The notes: generated from the letters alone by a model not told the origin. 64,000 nt of DNA from Siphonodentalium dalli (GCA_032622095.1 CP136065.1:246015474-246079473); one strand, 5' to 3'. Counted from the stretch's first letter, positions 29,449-42,600 are shown. Numbers and translations are program-made.

Positions 29449-32075
29449 TCACCAAAATGAAAGTGTCAATGACACTGTAGCTCAACTTAGGTAGGGGAAT
29501 AATTTAATGGTTGACAGTAAATGGAGGAATAGGAAAGGTGCTAATTGAAATGTCTAACCTGCGCCAAAGGATTTAGTGATGCAAAGAGTAAGATACAAGA
29601 TGGCTGCTGGTGGCCATTTGTTTTGGCCAATTGACCCCAAAAGGACTCGTTCCCATCTACGTATAATTGTTAACATCCATGACAAATTTTATGAAGATCT
29701 GACCAAAGCTACGACCTACAAATTTCATGATGATCAGACGAACAGTACGACCTGTAGCCCGCGCCAATGGATTGAATTTTGAAATCCAAGATGGCCGCTG
29801 GCAGCCATGTTTTTTGGCCGAATGACCCCACAATGATTCGTTCCCATCTACACGTCAATGTCAACATTCATGACAAAATTCATAAAGATTAGACCAAAGG
29901 TACAACCTGTAGCCCGTGCCAAAGGATTTAGTCATGCAAAGAGTAAAATCCAAGATGGCTGCTGGCGGCCATGTTTATTGGCCGAACAACTCCAAAATCA
30001 CTCGTTCCCATCTACATGTCAGTGTTAACATCCATGACAAATTTAATAAAGATCAGACCAAAGGTATGACCTGTAGCCCACACCAAAGGATTTAGTCATG
30101 CAAAGAGTAAAATGCTGGCGGCCATTTCTTTTGACCGAATGACCCCAAAACGACTCGTTCCCATCTACATGTCATTGTTATAATTCATGACAAATTTCAT
30201 GACCATCTGACCAAAGCTACGACCTGTAGCCCGCACCAAAGGATTTAGTCATGCAAAGAGTAAAATCCAAGATGGCTGCTGGCGGCCATGTTTTTTGACC
30301 GAATGACCCCAAAACGACTCGATCCCATCTACATGTCATTATTAACATCAATGACAAATTTCATGATGATCAGACGAACAGTACGACCTGTAGCCCGCGC
30401 CAATGGATTGAATTTTGAAATCTAAGATGGCCGCCAGCGGCCATGTTTTTTGGCCGAATGACCCCAAAATGACTCGTTCCCATCTACATGTCAATGTCAA
30501 CATTCATGACAAATTTCATAAAGATTAGACCAAAGGTACAACCTGTAGCCCGCGCCAAAGGATTTAGTCATGCAAAGAGTAAAATCCAAGATGGCTGCTG
30601 GCGGCCATGTTTTTTGGCCGAACAACTCCAAAATCACTCGTTCCCATCTACATGACAGTGTTAACATCCATGACAAATTTCATAAACTTCCGACCAAAAC
30701 AACGACCTGTAGCCCGCGCCAAAGGATTTAGTCATGCAAAGAGTAAAATCCAAGATGGCTGCTGGCAGCCATGTTTTTTGGCCGAACGACCCCAAAATCA
30801 CTCGTTCCCATCTACATGTCATTATTAACATCAATTACAAATTTCATGATGATCAGACGAACAGTAAGACCTGTAGACCGCGCCAATGAATTGAATTTTG
30901 AAATCCAAGATGGCCGCTGGCAGCCATGTTTTTTGGCCGAACGACTCCAAAATCACTCGTTCCCATCTACATGTCAATATTAACATATGATGATCAGACA
31001 AACAGTACGACCTGTAGCCCGCGCCAATGGATTGAATTTTGAAATCTAAGATGGCTGCCAGCGTTTTTTTTTTTTTGGCCGAACGACCCCAAAATGACTC
31101 GTTCCCATCTACATGTCATTGTTAACATCCATGACAAATTTCATGAAGTTCCGACCAAAGCTACGACCTGTAGCCCGCGCCAAAGGATTTAGTCATGCAA
31201 AGAGTAAAAACCAAGATGGCTGCTGGCGGCCATGTTTTTTGCCTGAACAACCCCAAAATAACTCGTTCCCATCTACATGTCAATATTAACATCCATGACA
31301 AATTTCATGATGATCAGACGAATAGTACGACCTGTAGCCCGCGCCAATGGATTGAATTTTGAAATCCAAGATGGCCGCCAGCAGCAATGTTTTTTTTCCG
31401 AATGACCCCAAAATGACTCGTTCCATCTACATGTCAATGGCAACGTACATGACAAATTTCATAAACATTAGACAAAAGGTACGACCTGTAGCCCGCGCCA
31501 AAGGATTTAGTCATGTAAAGAGTAAAATCCAAGATGGCTGCTGACGGCCATGTTTTTCGGCCGAACGACACCAAAATGACTCGTTCGCATCTACATGTCA
31601 TTGTTAACATCCATGACAAATTTCATGAAGTTCCGACAAAAGGTACGACCTGTAGCCCGCGCCAAAGGATTTAGTCATGTAAAGAGTAAAATCCAAGATG
31701 GCTGCTGGCGTATTTTGGCCGAACGACCCCAAAATCACTCGTTCCCATCTACATGTCAATATTAACATCCATGACAAATTTCATGATGATCAGACGAACA
31801 GTACGACCTGTAGCCCGCGCCAATGGATTGAATTTTGAAATCCAAGATGGCTGCCAGCAGCCATGTTTTTTGGCCGAATGACACCAAAATGACTTGTTCC
31901 CAACTACATGTCAATGTCAACATTCATGACAAATTTCATAAAGATCAGAACAAAGGTACGACCTGTAGCCCGTGCCAAAGGAAATTGTTGACGGACACAC
32001 GGACACACACGCGCACACACAGACAACGGATGCCAAACCATGGCAATAGCTCAAACTTTGAGCTAAAAACATAAA
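29449..32075 (+). repeat. Family I element with array of ~160-bp CAAGATGGC monomers
   Basis: Left end is GAAAGTGTCAATGACACTG then TAGCTCAACTTAGGTAGGGG. About 15 monomers follow (motif near 29595, 29786, 29950, 30268, 30424, 30588, 30752, 30907, 31047, 31211, 31367, 31531, 31696 and 31841). The right end is CCATGGCAATAGCTCAAACT near 32040. Monomers come in two types: GGATTTAGTCATGCAAAGAG and GGATTGAATTTTGAAATCC. Each has CAAGATGGCYGC, GCGGCCATGTTTTTTGGCC and CTCGTTCCCATCTACATG. Other copies lie at 55796, 57888, 60238 and 63072. It does not encode a recognisable protein. Confidence 0.85.
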
Positions 32076-32527
32076 AGAATATTAAAAAAAAATCATATTC
32101 AACATAACAGTTTTAACAAAAACAACTATGCTATGTATGTTTAAGGAGATCAGTATTTTACCCATTATGAATGGGGTGCTCCTCACACAAAGGAGGGACT
32201 TCACCACACAAGAACAGAACAGAACCATGAGCATCACAAATCAACCATCGATGCCATGACCAACGCTGTGAAAATTATTTCAGGAGCAATTTTAAAACTC
32301 TCAGACACATCGACAAATTTTGTACCTCCGCTTCTCCAATGTTGTCATGTCCACAGATGGATGACACTGTGCTAGGCACACTGTCAGATTGGGAGCCGAT
32401 GGTCATGGCCAGTCCCATGTATAACAATGTGCACATATATGTAATATTTGAGTAATCCGACTCCCAGGACCACAGAGGAAATAAGGCACTATTTGGGGTA
32501 TTTGCTTAGGAACCATTGCTAGTTGTT

Positions 32528-32794
32528 ACCCATAAACAAAAGTTACAGGTTCACTCATCTGACCAGATACAGTAATGCCCTAATTAATCGACTTCTTAAC
32601 CACAGCAGAATTATGGGTAACTTTTCAGGATTTAGTCGGAAATATGGCTTGTTGCCATTCATCGGAAAGCTCTTGGCGAGAGCTTTCCGATGAATGGCAA
32701 TAAGCCATAATTCTGCTGTGGTTAAGAAGTCGATTAATTAGGGCATTACTGTATCTGGTCAGATGAGTGAACCTGTAACTTTTGTTTATGGGTA
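32528..32794. repeat. Palindrome with a TA-pal MITE at its centre
   Basis: Perfect ~42-bp outer arms (about 32527-32569 and 32752-32794: CATAAACAAAAGTTACAGGT and complement) surround the TA-pal element. Removing it leaves a continuous palindrome centred on TA. Homology between the outer flanks continues weakly to about 32500 and 32830, so the outer arms belong to an older inverted-repeat element. Confidence 0.85.
32570..32751. mobile_element. TA-pal MITE with shortened right arm
   Basis: Flanked by TA at 32568-32569 and 32752-32753. The right arm lacks about 30 bp between GCCATA and ATTCTGCTG. Tips CAGTAATGCCCTAATTAAT and complement. Confidence 0.88.
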
Positions 32795-32885
32795 TGCATG
32801 GGTATGCATAGCAACCGTTGCCAGGGCGTGATCGTGTGGCAATGTATCCTGATCTTAAAATACTCAGTGGTCCATGGGGAAGATA

Positions 32886-33098
32886 CAGTAATGCCCTAAG
32901 TAATCGACTCCATAACCACAGCAGAATTATGGGTAACTTTTCAGGATTTAGTCGGAAATATGGCTTGTTGCCATTCATCGGACAGCTCTCGGGGAGAGCT
33001 GTCCGATGAATGGCAACAAGCCATATTTCCGACTAAATCCTGAAAAGTTACCCATAATTCTGCTGTGGTTATGGAGTCGATTACTTAGGGCATTACTG
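32886..33098. mobile_element. TA-pal MITE, complete, nearly perfect palindrome
   Basis: 213 bp between TA at 32884-32885 and 33099-33100. The arms appear to match throughout, including a shared GGACAGCTCTC variant on both sides. That points to very recent origin, or to correction between arms. Confidence 0.93.
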
Positions 33099-33100
33099 TA

Positions 33101-35280
33101 CCTGTAAAGTTTTAGATCTGTGGCACCACTTAAACAGAACCAACACATTGCGCCTAAACACAGTCTACAATTAAATCAAAAATAACACTGGGAGCCCAGG
33201 GTCATGGTGTCGATCGTTATGGGGAGCCAGGGTTCAAAGGGTTAACATACCATGCCGACCCTATTTTCAGTTCCCTCAATTTTTTTTTATTTGCATATCT
33301 TTTATGTACGGTACATTTCTTTCTTATGCCCGAACCCTTTCATGAAATTTATGTTAGGAAGAATAATATAAATAAAATAATAAAACTCGCCCTTCCTCAC
33401 CATTTAAAAAAAAAAAGTTGGATGTAAATCTACCAATTTATTTATATTGGCCTAACAAGATCTCAGTATCTCATACTATCTGTAATTGTTACGTACTAGT
33501 AACCAAAGCTGGCATACAAAATATGGAAATAAAATGCATATTAAAGCCCCATAATTCAGGAAAATATCATTGGTTATGTTGTGATAACGCTATTCTAATT
33601 TCAAAATCACCATTTCAACATGAGATGTCCGGGATCCGGTTCGTATTTTAGTCAATTGTTCGGGTACGCTGGAAAAGCTTGGAAGAAAGATATTGCGAAT
33701 TTGCATTAAGGAATGCGTAATAGGGAACTGAATCGATAACTTCCTGCTTTTGTAGAATTACGTCACTGAATTTTCACCGACGCTTCACAAAATGTGAATA
33801 TATGGATGGAAAATTACGATTTATGTACAACTCCGACAAGGTAGAGTTTATCTGACATAACGAGCACATTAAGAAAAAATTTCTTAATTGCCACATGTGC
33901 ATTTTTTTCTAACGAAAAATCAAATTGTTCATTTTAGTGAGGCCAAAAAAATAGAGATGCTATGTTTCCATACATCGACCGACCCTAAAAAAAAAAAAAA
34001 TCACTGTTTTTACCACTAATGCTCATAAATATTGATGAACATTAGTGTGCAAAACACATGGTTTCTAACATATGCCTGTGAAAAGTGACCATGAAGTGAC
34101 AAGTTGTCTCAAAAGCCCCAGGTGTGTGATGGGTTGTTGATTGATGGGCATTAATTTTTCAATTTTAATTTCATGAGAGTGGATCTCATGCCTGCTTTAC
34201 CTGTATGCCTTGCTTGGGACTTATGGAACATACTCATGGGTTCCAAATAAACATGCACACACATTTATTATTTTCTTGGGAAATTTCCTCCCTGCACAGT
34301 GCTTATTTGAGTCTGCAAGTTTATTAATTTTGAGGCTATGAAAATTGAAATCAGCACAAACTCAAGATTTCTATATGATTCTGATACCAAATTGATGAGC
34401 TTATAACTTTATGCATGTACATATTCAAATATATGGCATACATGTGAACATTTAAATATTGAATAAAATACTACATGACACATACTATGTTGATTCCTAT
34501 GCTTGATCTACATGTACTATAATTTTTTTAACTATAGTTGATGTTTTGCTCAGAGTTTTTCCACTGTGCTATTATTAACTTTCAATGGAATTTTTCCCCT
34601 GCACTATTATTTGGGCCTGCACTTTTATTTGGAGCCCGAGAGTACCGGTAGGAACACTATCAACAGACATGGTGTGTGTATCTGTATATATACATGTATA
34701 GAGGTTATCACCACATACATGTATATATGTTAGAGGTACAGCTACTGTTTCCAAAAACCAGGCATGCTAGGTTGGGTGTACTGGCTACCTCCAGACAATG
34801 GGGATGTAGTCGTCACAATACAAGTAAGGTATAATGGCGGTATTATGGGTAAAATTCTTATAAAAGTTAGTGACATCAATTTTGTACCAAGTTTATAGCC
34901 AAATTTATGAAAATGTGGTATGTGAATAATAAATAACATACTTAAGCATGAAGTAAGTTTGATCTTTCATCAATCTTAATGTCTATTTCCACTGTGTTTA
35001 TCAAGTAATACTTTCCCCACAACACAAGTTGGCATTTTATGTCACTTCGGTCGAGGTAATTCAATATTTCTGCAGCTGGATAAAAAATATCAAAATAAAC
35101 AAAAAAAAATAAATTTCCCTACCTACTAGTACCTACATATATGTACCCTAATGTTTTCACTCCGTTATCGGAAACATACAATCTTTTTTTTTTTGGCCTG
35201 ATCAATATATCACGGTGGGTGGTTTTCAGCCAATCAGATGATGGTATGCATAATAACAACATCTGATGTTGCCCAACTGG
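33101..35280. other. Unannotated stretch
   Basis: AT-rich. A PB-like terminus relic (TTCAAAGGGTTAAC) lies near 33234. Several TACATGTA, TACTAGTA and TACCGGTA motifs are present (33494, 34505, 34643, 34690, 34723, 35123). No gene or complete element is recognised. Confidence 0.3.
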
Positions 35281-35282
35281 TA

Positions 35283-35499
35283 CAGTAATGCTCTAATTAA
35301 TCGACTCCTTAAACACAGCAGAATTATGGGTAACTTTTCAGGATTTAGTCGAAAATATGACTTGTTGCCATTCATCGGAAAGCTCTCGGGGAGAGCTTTC
35401 CAATGAATGGCAACAAGCCATATTTCCGACTAAATCCTGAAAAGTTACCCATAATTCTGCTGTGTTTATGGAGTCGATTAATTAGAGCATTAAGTACTG
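35283..35499. mobile_element. TA-pal MITE
   Basis: Left TA at 35281-35282. Tips CAGTAATGCTCTAATTAAT and GAGCATTAAGTACTG, the right tip having four extra bases. The centre is AAAGCTCTCGGGGAGAGCTTT. Confidence 0.85.
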
Positions 35500-35634
35500 T
35501 AGTCTGTAGCTCTCTCTATTTAGTAGAGGTATTAATATATCTATTTATTATATTTTAATCAAGTTGAATATTACAATTTACATGGAGTCATCATGATATA
35601 ATTCTACATGTAACTTGTAAGTTCTAACTCATTT

Positions 35635-35908
35635 GACAATCTCATACGACTTCCCAGTCGAGAACATTTTGGGCTGAAGTTTGTTAGACAGTACCGCACG
35701 CCTCCCCCAAACCCACCCACCCTGCCAAGTTTATTTCCTATGGTATTCTTGAAATGTGTCTCTCTGTGGTGTGATTCTTTGGGTATGCCCGTTATTTAGT
35801 AAAGGTGATTTTTTACTAAATAACGGGTATGTTAGAGTTACATTTCTTTGAAAAACTCAAAACATTGGGGGACAAATTTTCTCGACGGGGAAGTCGTATG
35901 ATATTGCC
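35635..35908. mobile_element. Inverted-repeat MITE with central hairpin
   Basis: Termini GACAATCTCATACGACTTCC and the complement ending GTCGTATGATATTGCC. The central stem is ACCCGTTATTTAGTAAA-type arms (35783-35830). Flanks ACTCATTT and ACTCGTTG could be a decayed 8-bp duplication. It lies about 350 bp from the putative divergent exon. Confidence 0.6.
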
Positions 35909-36254
35909 ACTCGTTGAGATAACACACATCTCAAAACACACTATGGTATTATCATATATATATAATCACTCTAAATATGAATGAATATTCGAAGTTAACT
36001 GACAGATGCCAACGCGGTAGTGCAATCAATCAAATCAACGCGATTCGAAGAAAATAATTTCGAGCATAACTGTAGTGTACTGTAGGCCTACCACAGTATT
36101 GGATTTTGATAAAATCCACGATTGATGAGATACAAAAATCTAACAACAAAACATCTATCTTGATAAATTCGAGGAAAAATGTACAGCAATATTTGAACTG
36201 ATGTTTAACAATTCAACTTAGAACATAATCATTCGATCTAAAGAATTTAAATAC

Positions 36255-36302
36255 CGTTTCTTCTGGAACTTGATCAGCGCCCGTGCTACCGTTCTCTGCC
36301 AT
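36255..36302 (-). CDS. Possible first exon of a gene divergent from UBE2S
   Basis: On the minus strand, CGAAAATGGC gives a good start context, and the frame reads MAENGSTGADQVPEET before a possible donor ACG|GTATTT. Without splicing the frame stops after 27 codons. Arguments for: the start context, the non-repetitive setting and the head-to-head position about 300 bp from the UBE2S start. Arguments against: the donor is weak and no downstream exon is recognised within the window, which on this strand holds mostly repeats. I cannot name the protein. Confidence 0.3.
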
Positions 36303-36598
36303 TTTCGCGAGTGTTTTGTTTTGATCACGTGTCTGATTAATTTTTCAGTTAATGAAAGGGATTTTTGTCATTTTATTGGATAACTGCATTCATATAATCT
36401 TAGTAATCTTAGTAATATGTGACGAAAAAATCATATTTGTAACAAAAATAATCAGTTTTATAAAACTGGAAAATAACAAATTTTGTTTTGCGCATTTTGA
36501 TTGGTCGATGAACGGTCGTTTATTTTGTTGCAGATTGATTAGAATAGAAAGTGAATTTAGCTTTGATTCTCCTCTTAAATACGCCCTTTCACATTAAA
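36303..36598 (+). promoter_or_regulatory. Putative UBE2S promoter and 5' leader
   Basis: The interval between the divergent ATG candidates holds an E-box CACGTG (36326-36331) and two inverted CCAAT boxes (ATTGG at 36375-36379 and within GATTGGTCG, 36499-36507). No TATA box at a convincing distance. CCAAT and E-box elements are common in promoters of cell-cycle genes, so their presence fits UBE2S, but this is inferred from short motifs only. Confidence 0.4.
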
Positions 36599-36607
36599 AT
36601 GAATTCA
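36599..36607 (+). CDS. UBE2S: UBE2S exon 1 (Met-Asn-Ser)
   Basis: ATGAATTCA followed by donor GTAAGT. Vertebrate UBE2S also begins MNS. Phase 0 joins exactly to exon 2, giving [13 protein letters not shown]. The alternative in which exon 2 starts eight bases later would stop immediately. The micro-exon is identified by conservation and phase, so it is slightly less certain than exons 2-5. Confidence 0.8.
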
Positions 36608-39600
36608 GTAAGTATCGGCCATTTACCAATTAATATCTTATGTGTTTAGACTATGTATTTTTGTCTTCCGATCATTCTATTTTCCTATTTCGCGATGTAT
36701 TGTAAAAACGCAATAGCCTTTGTTCGTGTTACCAACTTGCTGAGTAACTTCACCGCACTTGGTGAACGTTCAGACGACCACGAATGGCACGATTCAATCG
36801 TAAGTGGAAATGTTTTCGTCGTAGGTGGTAACAGGTAGTTTGACTGTGCATGCTCACAAAGAAATCGTCTGTAAAGAAATAACATCAAGCACTGTTGATT
36901 TTAGATGCGAAATTGTGGCATATCCACCCGTGTCGGAATTGGAGTCGTCACTGTCGCTAATGCCAGTAATGGTGTCATTGTTGTAACGTTTTATACATAA
37001 ATGCAAACGTGCAGAGCCGGGTGTGCTCGTTCAGAATCCGGAGCATTTCAGTAAAAACTAAATAAAGTGTACTCTATATTCTAAATGGAACACATCGACC
37101 CTGCATGTTGAATGTTAGCTCCGGCCTACAGACATACCGCTATTCTCAAAGTAATTGACCAGAAAAACAGGGTGATACCCCGGTCATGACCGCAGTGATA
37201 CCGGTAATAAACGGTAGCGGTATCGAGATGGTCATGGCGGTGGAGTTACGGTATTGGGCGATAATGATACCGCGGTCTTTTAGCGGGCACCGCATTAATT
37301 TTGTTGAATACCGCGGTGATTTTCATAGAACTCTTTGACCCCTCAGGTATTTACTCACACATACTTGTTCGCGTTAACAAGCGGTATCAGTACCGCGGTA
37401 TTGGAGAATACCGCGGTATAGTACCGCCATATTAACGGGGTGACACCACGTTATTGGTGGTCAATTACTTTAAGTATAGCGGTACTGACATCCAACTTTT
37501 AGTGTTAGATCGGTCTGAGTGTGTATCAAATAAAGTTGTCAACTATTTAAATTGCTTAGTACTGTCCCAACAAAATTGAGAAGTAAACATCTTTATACCT
37601 TTATACATATGGAATATGTCCTGTGGTATGACAGAAGGGGAAATATTGGCTGGGGGAATGGGACCCTTAAAGGGACCCGCTGCCCTACTAGCGGAAAGCC
37701 TGCTTACTCAGATTTAAATTCGCCCAGTACTATTTTTCGCTGTTTTGAATTCACGCACCCTGAATTCGCGCACCCTGCTCCTCAAGTACAAACATTGTTT
37801 TTGTAAAACTCTTGTTTCAATTCTTAATTATCCCTCAAGATACATACATGTACATGTATGTGTTTATTATTTGACTGAATATTCTTCCCTAAGTAAATAC
37901 TACTAATGTTGACGATCTAATCCAAGTCGTCCGATCACACTGAGTGAGATTTCCCCAGATCAAATCAGATCACACTGCTATTGAAATTGTCGAGATGTGC
38001 CAATTGATTAACGATGACTGACTATTTATCCATTGAAAATAAGAAAATTAAACTTCTGAAGTGAAAACAATCGGTAATTAAATCAGATTAAATGATTATT
38101 ATTGTAAACTGGGCGTCATATAATAAACCTTTTATCACAGCAGTGAGTTGATCCGTGACGTCGCATCACGTCTCTTTGAGGTGGGCAGATTGTCGGATCA
38201 AACTCTCTGCCTGTGGCAGCTCGTTTGATCCGGCAATCTGCCCACCTCAACTCGACGTGATACTACGACTGATCAACACACTGTTGTGATAATATGTATC
38301 AAAGACCGCCTCGAAAATGTTCATTGAATAGAACACAACTGCGTAATATGCATATTCTCAAAATGAGTGTCCCTTTTAACGCGGTCCTCAGCCGTTAATA
38401 ATGCGGTCGTAACATCAAAGCAACCCGGTATTTGCGTTGAGTGTACGTTAGGACTAATTTGAAATTCAGCAGACTGCGTTGAAGTTTTAACGCGTCGACT
38501 CCCAAGCGCTAAATTGCATTATCCCTTTTTGTAGTATCTTTTAATTTTTTTTGTTATTTATGTTCTCATTTGATTAATTCCATGTTATTTTCCAACTCCT
38601 TGTCTCCGTTCGGACGCTGTTCAAAATGATGTTGGAAAAATATCAATTATGAAGATTTTTATGTGATTTGATGAATGAACCCAATATTTTTCCATTGAAT
38701 TATTGTCCTTTAAATATGGGCCTGCGAATCTTAGATTTTGGTTTGAATCGAATCGAATATTAAAAAATCTTCGAATCTAATATTAATTCTCCCAAGGTCC
38801 AAATGTTAAGACAGGGTTTCCGCCAGGCCGGCTGGGGGTCCGTCGCCCGGACCCATTCCCCCTGCCGACCTTTGACATGAAATCCCGCTCATACACAAAT
38901 AAATGACGTTATTAAAAACTTATTCAGTCTTGTCTGTCTCAGCAGGCTATATATGATATTTAACCTTATTTTCATTAATAATGTAATGGAATCGACACAG
39001 TCCATCTTCAGAAGAAAAAAAATAACAGCATGAACAAACCATAAATAGTGACACCCCACAAATAGTTCCACGGGATTCCCCCACGTGATTGGTGGGGAAT
39101 TCCCTATCAAGGGAGATATCATTGGTTCAATTTACTTCAGAGTATGGGAACGTGGATCATAAAAACTGCCTCATTTATTATCTTGACGTGAATATTGACG
39201 AGACGTTTGGACTAATTTATTCATCATTATTCAAATTGTATAAAACATGTGTATAGTTTGAGGCATGAGGAAACACACAAATATTGTATCATTTATAGTA
39301 ATATAAAATTGTGACTTGGCTTAATGTCGCGAACTGAAGCATGAAAACGCTTTGGCTAATGGCGATCATCATAAAAGAATCTTTGTGCAACATACACAAG
39401 TTCGCGGCTTCGCGTTAATGCCCCATTAAAGAATAACACGCTGACCATGCGTGCCCTCATTCAGAGTAAGAGTTTGTCTAATGCTCGTTCCCGGGCTGGC
39501 TTAGATAATCATTCCGATGTGACGTCATCCAGTAGAAATTTGCAGACACGTGCAGTTAACAAGGGTTTCAGCCAGGCCGGCTGCGGGTCCGTCCCACCGA

Positions 39601-42600
39601 CCCATTCCCCCCGTCGGTCGTTGCATGAAATCCCACTCATACACAAATAAATGACGTTATTAAAAACTTATTCGGTCTTGTCTGTGTCGACAGGCTATAT
39701 ATCTACACTTATTTTCATTAATATTGACAAAATGAAATCGACACAGTCCATCTCCCGAAAAAACAATAAGAATAGCCCGCAAATACATTGGAGCAAAACA
39801 ACAAAGGCGGCAAACATCAAAGGCGGAAAACATCAATGCCATCAGAATAAGCTGAGCATGACTCCGTGCGGTATGCCGAATTTCACTGACGCAGAATGGC
39901 TAATTATTGTTGACAAAGTCAGGTCCATCACCGAGCGCAAAGTCGATTTCTAAGTAAATCCCAACTGCCATACATGCGTTCGTTTACTTCTTGGACTTGA
40001 AGCAATCTGATACCGCAGTACAGAGTATTCAGTCAATATACATTTGCGATTGTACTTGCATTCTCATTCTCCTGAGCGAAAAACGCACTGACCAAAAACA
40101 AAACAGTTTGTGCCAGACACATGCTAATGTTGCATGCTGACTCATTGTTATGTTGTTTTCCTTATTTGTTTTGATTATTGTGGATTACAAAAATCATTTT
40201 ACTGCTTCTCCATCTGCATCAGATCCAATAACCATGTTAATTTAACCCCCACCCTCAAACATCTGAATGTTTTTAATTTTCCAGGAAACCACAGAATTAT
40301 TGCTGAGCAAGTTGCAATAATATGGCCATAGACAATGGTTCCAATTGTTGTCGACATCAACAAGTTTTGTACATTCTGAACTGTTCGAAAATTTAACAAA
40401 TGGTCCTCGGAAAGTGAATTTAGTGGCGCTAGTCTGCAAGCGTCGCCAAATTCGCCTTCTGTGGAGTTAATTCTTGAATATTAAAATACATTTTCCAAGC
40501 CCTTGAATTCCTTAGGTTTCCGACCCCATCCGGAAAACCCTTAATTCCCTTCAAACCATGGGGAAAAAGTCACAAATAGTTGCCCAATAGAGCGATTGAA
40601 AGATCATTATAAATTAGAATTTCCAATTACGCAAGGGGAGACTCAAGCTGAAAGTCCGAGTTTAGTCCCCTGCTAGTTTAGCAAGGGGAATGAATTGTTT
40701 TACGGAAGAGTGGTTACGTCGAAAGAACTATACTCGTCCTTGACATCGGTTAATGGTAAACTTGTATGGCGCGCATCTATACTCACAAATCCACTCCACC
40801 CACCCCGCATGTACAATTTTACTTATATATCAGGATGTTCCACCCACTTTGGTGTTCTAAAAACCACTTGAAAGAGATCCGTTAATTAGTTTAATATAAC
40901 GTGACTGCCATTCTGGGGTGAAGGTCAGAGTATAGCTCTTGCGATGTTACCCAGCCACTGTTTTGCAGCTTGGGGAGACTAGCGATGTAGCACTGTGATC
41001 CCAGTTTGACCTTTGCACTGGCCTCCACATTGCACCAAAGATTTCATGTCTGTCCACATTCCTAAGATTTCAGTAAATCACCTTTAAAAAAACGCTGGGT
41101 GCTTAGTCCGAGAATGCACATTTTTGCGAGCACCGTTTACAGAAGGACACTGGTTGACATCCTCGTTCGTTTCTGAAGGCACCATCCGTCGTCGTGAATG
41201 TGTTGATAGGAAAACTTTGCTACCGTCCATTGTTAGCCGATTAGGTGTAACATGGTGATGGCGCGTGCATGTGTATTTCTCCGTGTCTCAGATGCATGGA
41301 ACTGGCGTTTCCACCGCTGTTGTAAAACGGAACATTTTCTTATGCATGCGCGAACCCAGTCGACATAAATTTCGACTCAGTATATCATATAAATTCATCT
41401 GAGTCGAACAGGACTGGCCGGAAAGCTATTTCCAGACTTGGGGATATACCAGGAAATTCCTTGTTTTGATTGGAAGCGGTACCAGAAACTGCTAATCCCG
41501 ATTGGCTAACCGATATATTGATCTAAATTTAAATATTGGGCAGAACAAAGAGACGCGATTTTTTAATTTGAGCATGCGCACACATTGACAAATAAGCTTC
41601 CTGTTTAAAATATTTTTTTAAAAGAAAGACATTTATTCATCGGTAAGACTCGTTTTCGACGCTTTTAATAATCTCATCACAATAGGAAAATGAGTGTTAT
41701 GTACAGTGGACAAAGACCGAAACGATGTGTTATTGAAGTGTGTTTCGTCTATCTTGAAATAGACAGTTATTTCAGAGTTGAAATCTGAACAATTTCAAGT
41801 GTTGTCGGCAATATTCGTCAACAGGTCGCGCATAAATTATTCCTTATTTGGAATGTCTGCGACAGCAGTATGACGTCACGATATTGGGGGAAGCCCATTG
41901 TTCTGGAAATGGGTTTTTACATGAATTCCGTGTCGACGTAATATTATAATTATTACGGAGATGTTTACGTCGACTGGCGCGAACCATGGTCACTCCCGCC
42001 GAACTGTGCCCCCCCCCCCTCCCCCCCCCCCCACACCCTGGACCGGACCCATTTATTTTTCCCTAGCGGAAACCCTGAGTTAACTGTGTCACAATAATAG
42101 AGATAATAAAAGCTATTATACCGCAGTCATTGGATATCATGCACGTGTCCACAGTTATTAGTCAGGTCAAGGACGCCCAATGTATTGCTGCTCTTTTACA
42201 GTTGAATTATCAGATACTAATACATATAATTTGATCTAAATGTGTGAGACAGGGAATAAAATAAAGACACAGACACAGTGAGAATGGGTTTGTTTATTTC
42301 TTTTTTTTATATCGGATTTATCATCTTTTTAGATTTAGTTTGCGCCGGCATTTTGTCTTGTTGCTTACCTGTGATCGCCGTCTGTTTCTCAAAATCCTGA
42401 TGAAAAATGCCCCTCATGACATACCGATCCATAAGTCACAGGAAGTTTTTAATAAGGGAAATTGGGTTAGAAAGTTGCGACTTATATATACCTGGCCGGT
42501 ACGTTAAATGGCGAAATTAAAGATAAATTGGTCTTCATATATTTTATTATTTACTGGTTTCCCCTATAGCAGCTACCGGACCCATTCCCCCGACCCCTAG

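Noticed and set aside
36653-36888. Overlapping frames on both strands just inside intron 1
   Set aside because: They are mutually antisense, have no family resemblance and no splice-site support.
36965-37010. Acidic minus-strand segment reading SDSDDSNSD
   Set aside because: The frame is closed by an upstream stop and has no convincing acceptor or donor. Composition alone is not enough.
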